A DNA stretch of 64,000 nt, taken from the NCBI GenBank assembly GCA_002286715.1, contig NSJX01000064.1, positions 12,155-76,154 on the forward strand, read 5' to 3'. This document shows positions 53,593 through 64,000 of this stretch, one piece after another (the first letter of the stretch is position 1; the number at the start of each line of letters is the position of its first letter). The notes below the pieces were generated by a model, which was not told where the DNA came from, searched no databases, and saw only the letters and a list, made by a program, of their open reading frames with translations. The stretch is from Dentipellis sp. KUC8613 (taxonomy: Eukaryota > Basidiomycota > Agaricomycetes > Russulales > Hericiaceae). Both the position numbers and the translations under genes were made by a program.

Positions 53593-55213
53593 GGCAGGTA
53601 AGTAGATGGGTGGGCGAGTAGACGAGTTGGCGAACGACATGCCTAGCTGTCCGCCGATTGTGCAGCAAGTAAGTCAAATGTTTACTACCTATCTTAGTTC
53701 ACCACTGTCTCCAGTTCAGCACGAATCCGTTGGCGCGATGGCAAACGGGAGCCATATATGCGGTGCTCACACATCGAGGCGACTCTCGCGGCCACGAGTT
53801 GACGCAACGAGGTCGACGCGGACCACGGCACACGCGAGCTCAAGCGCTCAAATCTCGCTCTATGCATCTACGTGCAAGCGTTCTAGTGCAGTCAAGGCTG
53901 CTGTGGTGAGCGTGTTCCGCGACCACCGTGGCGGTGACTCGCAAGGGCAAGCTGAAGTTCATGCGAGACTCATGCACGTCGGGCGGATCACCCTGCGGGT
54001 TATATCCTCCGTACATGTCTGGAGAGATAGGATGTTTCTGCGTGAGCCGGCTGTCATTGGGTGGTGGGCTTTCAGAATACCATCGCTGATCGCGGTGCGT
54101 TGGCACGTTTGCATGTCGTCTCTCACTCACTACGGGCAACACTTTGGCCCCACCTCTCGACGAACGGCTTGCTCTGCTCACACTCACCCTGTTCTCTGCC
54201 AGTTCAATGTTCTCGAAACGAGGTAGGCTCCTAATTGTGGATGTAGACGTGCTTGCAGCGCCAGGTTCTCACAGTATGTCCGTGCGGACACACATACTTA
54301 CACACCGCATAGGGCTCCAGCAGCGAGCTCTGCCTAAGCCATGGTCTGCTGCCAAGCGCGACAACAGCACCCAACCCCCTCCTGCCGGGCAGCGCCTTCC
54401 CGGTAGCATTCTCAAAGCTCGTGCTGTACGTGTGTGCCCAGCTCGTGGGTGTCTTCGTCCTCGCGCTGCTGCATGCTGCAGCGAGCAGCTCCGCATTGAA
54501 CGCGCTCTGTGCGCGTATCACGAAGCACTTTGTGTAATCCTCATCGGTACGCATGCTGCGGGCGGTCCCTGGCTAGAATGTTTTGTGACTGATGCATCCC
54601 GTTTGCAAATGACATCACGCTAGACTTGCAAATGCATCCCCCGCCAAATTATTATCTCCCGCGCCCCCCTCAGCACCCCTCCGCGACACCCTTCTCAGCT
54701 CGGCCTCGCACACGGCCCGCCCTCGAGTGTAACGACCCAGGCGCCTTCGCCCCTCCTGCCGCGCTCCGTAGCACGTCCTCCTCGACCTCGCTGTTGCCAA
54801 CCGAGCTCGTGCTGTATGCATTCGTTCAACTCACCGCGCTCGCCGCATGCTCGGTGTGCGCGCCGCGAAACATATTGCATTGTTGCCGACTGCGCGGGCG
54901 GCGTGGCGCTGCGTTAGCGCCGCGGGCTTGTACACAGCATGTCGCCGTCTGCAAGCGTGTTCGCGAGGGGGACGGGGTAGGGTGACTGTGAGGGACAGCT
55001 AGTACGAGCTGTTCAGTGCAGGTCCCGCAGTGAAGGGTACGAGTGTCGGGCGAAAACTGTCGAGAGTGGGCGGGATCGGGTCCTATATGTCGATATCTGC
55101 AATTATGTATTGAAGAATTCAATAATATGCATATTCCGAATCCATGACCTGATCAGACCCGATGTGAGCAGATGGCGCATATTGAACCCGATGACGCCAG
55201 ACCTCGACAGACG

Positions 55214-55258
55214 AAATCTGGTCAGATAGTTAAAATAGTCCAGAAAATCTGGTCAGAT
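55214..55258. repeat. Subterminal 14-bp direct repeats
   Basis: AAATCTGGTCAGAT at 55214-55227 and again at 55245-55258, 31 bp apart start to start, next to the right terminal repeat. They may be transposase-binding sites. Confidence 0.7.
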
Positions 55259-55260
55259 CT

Positions 55261-55317
55261 GATTTTACATATCGGACCATCTCTCGCCCGACCTCGCCAG
55301 GCGGGATTTTCACTGGG
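55261..55317 (-). repeat. Right terminal inverted repeat
   Basis: The reverse complement of this segment begins CCCAGTGAAAATCCCGCC and matches the left terminal repeat. Confidence 0.8.
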
Positions 55318-55324
55318 CCTCAAC
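55318..55324. repeat. Target-site duplication, right copy
   Basis: CCTCAAC immediately after the right terminal inverted repeat; identical to 53051-53057. Confidence 0.6.
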
Positions 55325-56525
55325 ATCTATGACGGCGACACAACGTCAACTTGTCCTATACTTACCATCTTGCCGACGCAGTACTAGTCTAGCGTCAACT
55401 CCTGCGCTAGACGACCTGTACGTGACGTCAGGCCACCCGGAGCGACCCTCGCCTCGAGCTCTCCTTCCCAGCGTCCGTGAAGTAAGTACCATGACGTTTC
55501 GGCCCACCCCAGCGTCCCACATTCTCACCGTACTTACATTCGCCCTCGCATCCTGTCGGCCGTGGATAGGATCAGGTGCTCGAGGAAGAACGACGCGTCC
55601 CATGCAATATTCGGGGATAAGATGAGGATATTCGGTGTTAAGCCAGACCCCTAGCCAGCCCAGCAGACCGGCCTTCAACGCAGCTCCGTCGCACCCTGGC
55701 GTGTCGTAACCCCAGTGCGGGCAGATAGGCTACGCGGGAGCCCCTGACAAAGCGACGGGCGCACGCAGGAATATCTGGACATGCGGGGAAAACTGGAAGC
55801 AACATGCAGCGCTGGTCGGATCGGCGCTCAGGCTCGTACCCAGGCCCGCCGTAAGTACGCGTTGTATATCTTGCGATCAATTTCTGCAGGCGTTGGAGCT
55901 CCGCCGTGCGGGCTATCTGGCTGGCTGAAGCAAATTCGGGAGGACTCTGGCTCTGCGTTGCCACTCGCAGCGGGAAAAAAGGGCTCCGAGGACGTTTGAA
56001 TCTGGTCCGGGAGGACGAGTCTGGATCGGCGGGCCAAAAGGAGGTGCCGGCGGCTGGGCGCGAGCAACTAAAAATAGCCGGGATGCTCGGTGCGCGCGTC
56101 CAGGTCGGCACTCAGCCTCACTTTCGCTCTGAACAACGACTCGGAGCCAGAGAACATGTACGTGTGTCTCATGTACACGAGGGAGGTGGGTGTGCGTGCG
56201 GGGACGGACGGGAGGCTTAGTCATATAGACTCGAGGAGGGCGCTGATACCGAATACGGGAAAGGAGGCAAATATTTGTGTTTGGACGGACGCGTTCCGAC
56301 GTTTTTCGTCGGGATCTCTCTGGCCCAACCCCCGCCGGATGTCGGACGGCTCCTAGCCCGATTACAAAAGCGCGTATGCCTCCTCGCCAACTCGACTGTC
56401 TCACTCCCCCTCGCCTCCCCGCCCGCGTCTCGCGTCCGTGCTCGCGTTCCCTTTGGCAAGGACCACCTCCCCCCGAGCGACCCCCACCTCCGCGCCCCCA
56501 CTAATTCCAATCGCGCCACACGACC
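55325..56525. other. Intergenic region upstream of the SPT small subunit gene
   Basis: Overlapping short frames without motifs. The last 200 bp is C/T-rich and is the probable promoter and leader of the downstream gene. Confidence 0.45.
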
Positions 56526-57000
56526 ATGACGACCTCCACGAGAGCCAAGAGCCAGGCCCCGAGCCGCAGCTTGCACGCGCACAAGCCCGCGCCGCCCTTC
56601 GCGAGCCTCTTCTTCCTCGAGCTCGCGCCCTTCGAGCCGCCGCAGTCCTTCCTCGGCACGTTCCTCTGGCGCAAGCGCATGTGGTTTGAGACCACCTTCG
56701 GGCTCAGCGTCTTCGAGCCCTGGGAGAAGATCCTCTTCAGTGCGTCTGCCGACCCTCCCACAACCCACCACTGACAACTGACAACTGACGCGCGCGAAAT
56801 CTGCAGTGATCATCTTCATGACCATCACGACCCTCATCGCGACCGCGTTCGTCAAGTTCCTCCCCGCGCAGCTCGTGGGCATGTACCACCGCACGCTCTA
56901 CTACCTCCTCGGGCCCGACGCCGCGCCGCCCGCGCCGGGCCCCAGCCTCAACCTCAACTGGACCGCACACGCGTTCGGGAGCCCCGGCTTCGGGAAGTAG
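56526..57000 (+). CDS. Serine palmitoyltransferase small subunit (Tsc3/ssSPT-like)
   Basis: Two exons (56526-56739 and 56807-57000) give 135 residues. The core is WRKRMWFETTFGLSVFEPWE followed by KILFMIIFMTITTLIATAF. This matches the signature of small activating subunits of serine palmitoyltransferase: an aromatic segment, an EPWE motif (human ssSPT has LEPWE) and one membrane helix. It is longer than the human protein (about 70 residues) through an N-terminal extension (1-45) and a Pro/Asn-rich C-terminal tail ending GSPGFGK. It should sit in the ER membrane and stimulate the first step of sphingolipid synthesis, condensation of serine with palmitoyl-CoA. The intron interrupts the membrane segment in phase 1 and contains a TGACAAC repeat. 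Confidence 0.85.
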
Positions 57001-58267
57001 CGCCCCCCGTACCGCATGCACGACATATTGTACCTAGTATATATCTGCAGGTGCGTCCTTTCGTTCTCCCTTGTTCCCCTAGGCGGGATGAGGATGAGAG
57101 AGTCAGACGGGATTGATGCGGCTTTTTTGCGCGGGCAGACTATTATCTATCTCGGGTCGAATTTGAGCTTCCGCCGTGTGCTGCGCTGTTATTGTACGAC
57201 TGCCTGATGTCCGCGCCTGCGTCTGCTGTGGCAATGAGCAGATATCGGAGTGTTGAACGTCGACGTCGTGCGCACGCGGATCCGGATGCCAGCGCGGGTC
57301 GGGTGGGTCGGTAGCGTGAGTGAGCTCAGGGTACCGGTCTGGTCTGGCCCGGTCGGCGCTCCGGGCTTGAGGTGGATGCATATGGGTGGTGGGATTGGTG
57401 TTCAGGCTGGCTGCTTTTGCTGCATATACAGTACGTGAATGTTGATCGTGAGACAGATGTGGTCGGTGGCATCTGAGCGTTGGCGTGGGCTTCTAATGTA
57501 TCTGTGTTCCGTGTTCCGTGTTCCGCGTTCTGCGTCGCTTGCAGAAGTCCAGCTCGACCTCCGGGTCGTAATTTGTAAGGATCTCGACGGGACGAGTGTA
57601 CTACTACTAATCGCGCTTCTCAGCACTAGTGCCCGGCGTTCTCCGTGTCGACGTCCAGATCCAGACTCCAGAATATCTCGAGCTCTGGGAGTTCCCGGGG
57701 CGTCGTTGGAAGTAGGATCGCTGCGTGAATTGCCTAGTACGTACACTGTGTCAATGGGATGGGGATAAAAGTCGAATAAGGATGCCGATAGCGACGCCGA
57801 TTGACCCTAATCTAAGACTTCGAGGCATAGGAAGGTGCGCGAGTTGCCGTTGGAGGGGGATGCGGTGCGAGGGTGGCACCGCCACCACTGCATAGTCAGG
57901 TCGCGGTCAGTTTAAGAGTTTGTAGTTATATGGTCGCGTTGGACAGAGCTTTGAAGTAGCATTCGACTTGGCGAGAAAAAAAGTTCGACGCGACATGCGC
58001 GCGTATATAGTGACGGGTCTACCTGTCCAGATTGTCCTCCGGCGGACCAGCCCGCGCGTAGCACATATCCTACACTCTTTCAATTTAATTACCCACCTCT
58101 ATGTCCATATCCTACACCCCTCGAGCTCGGCATCTAGTACTTACTTCTCCCCAACCCCCCATATACCGCTCAAGTCCAAGCCCAGGTCTATCTACCACCC
58201 AAACACCCTGCAAACCCAACCGCATCAGCACCCACCCACTCAATCAGAAAGAAAAGAACGAAAGCAC
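57001..58267. other. Convergent intergenic region
   Basis: Between the 3' ends of the SPT small subunit and the ferric reductase. A short GTTCCGT repeat (TGTTCCGTGTTCCGTGTTCC) is present at about 57504-57523. No gene seen. Confidence 0.45.
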
Positions 58268-60918
58268 TCACTCCTCCACAACCTCCACGCCCCCCACATC
58301 CCTCCACCTTCCCCATCCAACGCCGCTCACCGCCTGCGCAACCTCCGCGCCCATCTCCGCCGGACCACACACGCCCACGACGACGCCGCTCGGCCACTCC
58401 TCGCCCGCCCCCGTGCTGCTCAGACTGCTCCGCCGGGCATGCGTGTACGTGTGCGCGCTGAGCACGGCGTCGACCGTGCCCTCGAGGCTCATCAGCAGGT
58501 CCGGGCGCGCGGAGCGCATGTGCACGCCCAGAGGTAATTTCGGTGTGGATGAGGAAGAGGAAGAGGAGGAGAGGGCGGCGCGGGTGTAGTGCGCGGTGAA
58601 GCGGAGGTGGAGCGCGGCGTGTGGGGAGGGGCGTGGGCGCAGGAGCGGGGCTAGGGTGGGCAGGAGGGAGGTGAGGGATGCTGTGTGTGTGGTGTTACGC
58701 GTCAGTGATGTGTGTATATGCGCGAAGGGTGGTAGAAGGGAGGAGGAGGAATGGTGGTGTAGTAGGGGAGTGGAAGAAGGAATGGCACTTACAGGCATCG
58801 CGGACGACCCAGATGACCTCGATCACGCGCAGCCGGCTGCGCCCCTCCGCGTGCCGGAGCAGCAGGTCGTCGAGGATGCCGAGCACGTACGAGATGCCGC
58901 TGCCGCCCGCGACGAGCAGCGCGCCCGAGTACGACGCGAAGAGCGCGTGGTTCGGGCCGCCTACATGCGCCTATGCATCAGCCTCCCTCGAACCATTGTC
59001 ACCAAGTTGAAAAGACAGCCAGACGCACCATACGGCCCCTCAACCAGCACCCGCACCTTCCTCGACGCCGGGAACCCCCCACTCTCCAAATCGCTTTCCG
59101 TACCCACCTTCCCCTTACTAATCCCCACCACCCGGCCCTTCTCCCCAACCGCCCTCTCCCAATTACTCACCTCCCCCTCCCCCTTCTCCTTCTCCCCACC
59201 CCCACCCACCCCACCATCATCGCCCCTCGCAACATCAAACACCCACCCCGTCCACAGCCCGCGCCCCCCACTCTTCACCAACAGCTCCATCCCTCCTCCC
59301 CCAGGCGCACTCGCCACCGTAAACGGGCGCGCGCGGCCCATCGCCCACGCGCCCAGCACCGCCCACACGCTGGAGCCAGAGCCGGCGCCGACGACGCGCA
59401 GGCGCACGTGCTGCCCCGCGCGCCAGCCCGCGCCGAGCGCGGGCACCGCGACGCGCGTCGTGCCGCCGTTGAGCGCGGGGAGCGCGTGCAGGCGCGCGCG
59501 CGCGAGCCGCGTGCGCGCGAGGCGCAGGCCGTGGTCGAGCGCGTAGAGCAGGAGCGGGGTCAGGATGTAGGGCGTGATGAGCGAGGGGTGCGGGGTGGGC
59601 GGGATCGTGTGCAGGGCGAGCTGTGGGTGTGGTCAGCCTGCGAGATGGGTATAGGTATGAGAGGAGGAGACGGAGGGAAGGGACGTACGCCGCCGAGGAA
59701 GAGCGCGAAGCCGACGACGTGCGTGCCGAGGAAGAGGCTGTACCAGAGCCGGCCGCGGCGGTTGCGCACCGCGCTGAGCGAGGTGAGCGCCATGGCGTCG
59801 ACGGCGACGAGCGAGACGAGGCCCCAGGCGATGTGCGGGATGCGGAGGAAGGACGTGAGCGTCGGCGGGGACGCGAGCGCGTGCGAGTACACTGGGCCGC
59901 CACGCTCGGATTCAGCAGAAGGAAAAGGCGGGGCTGGGCTGGGGCGGACGTACGGTATCCCAGCCCGTGGACGTTCACGGCGATGACGAGCAGGCGGCCC
60001 GTGAAGCGGTGGATGTAATTTAACTAGACGCATAACCCATCAGCCCACTCGCGTCAGATCGAAAAGCGAAGAACAGCCTGCACACCTTCTCGTACCCAAC
60101 CCCGGCCAGCACGCCCAACACATTATTCTTGCATGCGAGCGCGACCACAATCGGAATCTGCGACAGCGCAAGGTACCCCGTGCGCAGCGGGTCGCTCAGC
60201 GGGTTGCTCCTACCCAATCCCGCCACAATACACCCCATTAGCATCCCCTTCCTTTCAATCTCACCCCACAAAGAACAACCACGCACCGATAAAGCCCGCC
60301 ATACGCCCACACGCCCGCATACGCGCCCAGCACGCCGACCTGCGCGACGCTCAGCCGCGGCGTCACACGCCACGCGAGCAGCGCGGCCAGCAGCGGGTGC
60401 ACGAGCGTCGCCCAGTGCGGCACGCGCGTCGGCGGGCTGTACTTCACCTTGCCCCTGTCCCTTCCTGCCCGCCTGCTGCTGCCGCTCCCAGCGCGCGGGA
60501 GGACGAGCTGCGCGTGCGAGTGCAGCGTGTGCGACTCGTCCGTTCCTGCCGAGTGTCCGCTCGCCTCGCGGTGGAGCGCCTCTGCCGCCTTGCGCGGGTA
60601 CGCGGTCGGGGGCGAGCTCGGGCTCGCCGTCGGTGCGTGTCCATAGCGCCGCCGCGAGGATGCGCTGGAGGAGGACGACGGCGCGCGGCGGTGCGCGGGC
60701 GGCGCGGCGCGGAGGAGGACGGCCTGCGGCTGGCCGAGCGCGGCGAGCGCGCGGGGGACGGTGGAGAGGACGTAGAGCGCGGCGAGCGAGAGGAGGACGA
60801 GCGTGATGTGGAAGAGGAACGTGATGGGCGTCTGGATGGGTGGGGTCGTGGTGAGCGAGGTCGGGTTGAAGGTCGCTTCTGGGGTGGCGGCTGCGGAGGG
60901 AGGGGGAGGGGACGGCAT
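58268..60918 (-). CDS. Ferric/cupric reductase transmembrane protein (FRE/NOX family)
   Basis: Start MPSPPPPSAAATPEATFNPT at 60918; six or so exons; stop at 58268-58270. The membrane part has a first helix (ITFLFHITLVLLSLAALYVL), a Ser/Arg-rich cytosolic loop of about 100 residues, and a ferric-reductase domain. Haem-ligand His candidates are YIHRFTGRLL with NVHGLGY, and IPHIAWG with LGTHVVGFALFLGG. The cytosolic half has the FAD motif ARPFTVASAP (usually HPFT), the flavin-linked WTGWVF region, and NADPH-side motifs VEGPYG, LLVAGGSGISYVLGIL and GVCGPAEMG. The protein moves electrons from NADPH across the plasma membrane to reduce Fe(III) or Cu(II) for uptake. Unusual points: no signal peptide, the long low-complexity loop, and another Gly-rich insert (DDGGVGGGGEKEKGEGE) in the flavin domain. 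Confidence 0.85.
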
Positions 60919-62175
60919 GGAGGGCGAGATCGGGAGGTTGTTTCTGGGGGGTCGGCTGGTCAGATATAAGAGAGTGCGGGAGCGGGGCCGTGCGAGCGAG
61001 CGTGCGCGGAGCACGGCGTCGAAGTAAATAAACAAGAACAAGGACGGGAAGTCAACAGAGAGAGAGCGCAGAACGTGCAGGCGTTGCCAGCGACGAAAGC
61101 ACTGAGCAAGGAGGCGTAACAGAATTCGCAGGAGGCGTACACGCACCGATATAAATACGACCCCCAGACCGCACGTTGCACGATAGACTCGGACGGGCAG
61201 GGCGCCGCGTGGCGTCCAGAACCACAGATGTGCACCCGAGTCTCGCATGATGCGCCTGCAACAGCCTCCGGGGAGGCTTGGTGCGACGGCCAAGAGCAGC
61301 TCGCAGTCGACCTGAGAGCGAAGCGGTCGATGTGTACCTGGGTCTGGCATCAGAATCGCCGCGGTGCTCGTTACTGGCGCCGTGCGGAGGAGGCGTGGCG
61401 TTGCTTAGAGTTTGAGTTAATGTGCGTTTTGCGTTATCGAGATATCGAGTAGGGGGGTTGAGTGCCCAAGCGGTGCGCATTCGCAGGCCTGTCCACACGA
61501 GGCACTCGCAGCGAGGCGCAATCTGCGGTCATGGGTCCCTTCATTGCCCATCACAGAATCCAAAGCGCGTTCGAATAGAAATTGCAAGTGACGTGAGTTC
61601 GTGCAGGGTCAAATTCATCACCTAGTGACGAGAAGCCAAAGGTCTCCAAGAAGGTGTTTGTTGAGAGACGTAGTGCGGTATTCCGAGAAGTTCACCGTGC
61701 CAGGTGTATAAAGTCGGGAACAAGTGCCAACGTCGGGCGCTTACAGCAACTTCGGAAAACACCGGCAACCAATTAGCATAAGCGCCCATGTTATACCCCG
61801 CACGCGCACCCCTCGTGGCCGTTATTGAACTGACGTCTGCAGCACTAGTACTACAGCTAGGTGACACTAGTACTGACCTCAACACGCCGCACCAACGCAT
61901 AATGCGAGATAGAAACCGATACATAAATACCACAACAACAGCAACGGCCCACATCCATACACTACAGCACTTCGGCTTCTTGTACTTATACGTATGCGTA
62001 TAGTACTAGTCACGATATACGCGTGTCTGTATCTGCACGCTCGGCAGATGGATACACAACAACGGCAACAGCAGCGCTACAAACAACCATAACAGCAACA
62101 ACGGCGCGGAATCAAACAACAACAGCAGCAGCAGCGGCAACTACACGGGAGAACGAATGGCAGATATCGAAGGGC

Positions 62176-62217
62176 GGGAGACGGGAGACGGGAGACGGGA
62201 GACGGGAGACGGGAGAC
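62176..62217. repeat. (GGGAGAC)6 tandem repeat
   Basis: Six perfect 7-bp units, preceded by a region of ACA/GCA-type triplet repeats (62056-62140). Confidence 0.9.
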
Positions 62218-62272
62218 GGGACGAAAGGAGGGTGCGGGACGAAAGGGAAAAGGGGAAATGTACATGTATATA

Positions 62273-62304
62273 TGTATGTCTGTATGTCTGTATGTCTGTA
62301 TGTC
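62273..62304. repeat. (TGTATGTC)4 tandem repeat
   Basis: Four perfect 8-bp units, about 200 bp downstream of the kinase stop codon. Confidence 0.9.
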
Positions 62305-62507
62305 TGGCGGGGGGCGATGATATACTCGGCTCGACGACAAAACCTAATCTTAACGCGGCAACAAGCACAAAAAAAAACAGGGAACACACGCGAGATCGGA
62401 GGAGTGGAGCGCAGCAGACGCAACGGGCCTGGGTATGTATCGCGTCCGCCCCGCCTCCTCAGACAGGCTTGCTTGCTTGCCAGGACAGGACAGGGGGGAG
62501 GGGAGCA

Positions 62508-64000
<1,493 letters not shown>

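Larger units (their letters stand above)
53058..55317. mobile_element. 2,260-bp non-autonomous DNA transposon with terminal inverted repeats
   Basis: The two ends are inverted repeats of about 55 bp: 53058-53114 and 55261-55317 (reverse strand) both read CCCAGTGAAAATCCCGCC followed by TGGCGA, differ at about five positions and end near GATATGTAAAA. The flanks carry the identical 7-mer CCTCAAC in the same orientation on both sides, as expected for a target-site duplication. Weaker similarity continues inward (CTGGCG, CATCTGCTCA). At the right end AAATCTGGTCAGAT occurs twice (55214-55227 and 55245-55258), a typical subterminal binding-site arrangement. No transposase is visible inside; the longest frame (53606-54226, 206 codons) has no motif. 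The CAGTG-like tip recalls hAT elements, but those make 8-bp duplications, so the superfamily is open. Confidence 0.72.
60919..62507. other. Intergenic region, ferric reductase promoter to kinase 3' end
   Basis: No gene supported. The right part (62040-62310) is rich in simple repeats and probably belongs to the 3' region of the kinase gene. Confidence 0.45.

Noticed and set aside
53058..55317. Assignment of the TIR element to the hAT superfamily
   Set aside because: The tip resembles hAT ends, but the only perfect flanking duplication is 7 bp, and shifting the boundary by one or two bases does not give a matching 8-bp pair.
60238..61350. Upstream extension of the ferric reductase frame by about 140 codons
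   Set aside because: The extension is open but Arg/Ser-rich without structure; the ATG at 60918 directly precedes the plausible N-terminal region and membrane helix.

Overview
The window looks like genomic DNA from a basidiomycete fungus, most likely a wood- or litter-decaying agaricomycete of the Polyporales type. The reasons are: genes densely split by 45-70 nt GT-AG introns, several very short exons, nuclear-type tRNA genes (one with an 11-nt intron), a cellobiose dehydrogenase that closely resembles the Phanerochaete enzyme as I remember it, leucine-rich F-box proteins, and a fused AROM pathway protein. There is no sign of bacterial operons, CRISPR arrays or phage genes.

Layout. 0-4.6 kb is repeat-rich: an intron-bearing DD34E integrase gene, direct repeats, a perfect 20-bp inverted repeat and a 20-bp-period tandem repeat. 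4.6-17 kb holds a family 95 alpha-L-fucosidase with 18 exons, tRNA-Gly, V-ATPase subunit E, cellobiose dehydrogenase and a small-subunit catalase. 18.7-29.3 kb holds an F-box protein, tRNA-Asp, an external NADH dehydrogenase, a GNAT acetyltransferase, a mitochondrial two-HMG-box protein and, divergently from it, a GNAT-Mss4 fusion. 29.7-42.3 kb holds an APC-type amino acid transporter, tRNA-Arg with an intron, pentafunctional AROM and, divergent from AROM, an unrecognised eight-exon gene. 42.5-49 kb holds a second F-box protein, a proline-rich protein and a glyoxal-oxidase-like copper radical oxidase that lacks two expected active-site residues. 49-56.5 kb is gene-poor and contains a 2.26-kb element with terminal inverted repeats and a 7-bp target duplication. 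56.5-64 kb holds a serine palmitoyltransferase small subunit, a ferric reductase and the C-terminal part of an AGC kinase of the Ypk type.

How the genes fit together. The secreted or extracellular-facing set (fucosidase, cellobiose dehydrogenase, copper radical oxidase homologue) suits plant-polymer breakdown. Cellobiose dehydrogenase, ferric reductase and catalase all touch iron/oxygen/peroxide chemistry. Two genes at the right end belong to sphingolipid control in yeast: the SPT small subunit and a Ypk-type kinase. The rest is housekeeping. I do not see a tight gene cluster for one pathway. The best candidates for something undescribed are the copper radical oxidase homologue with altered ligands, the GNAT-Mss4 fusion, the TIR element and the eight-exon orphan gene.
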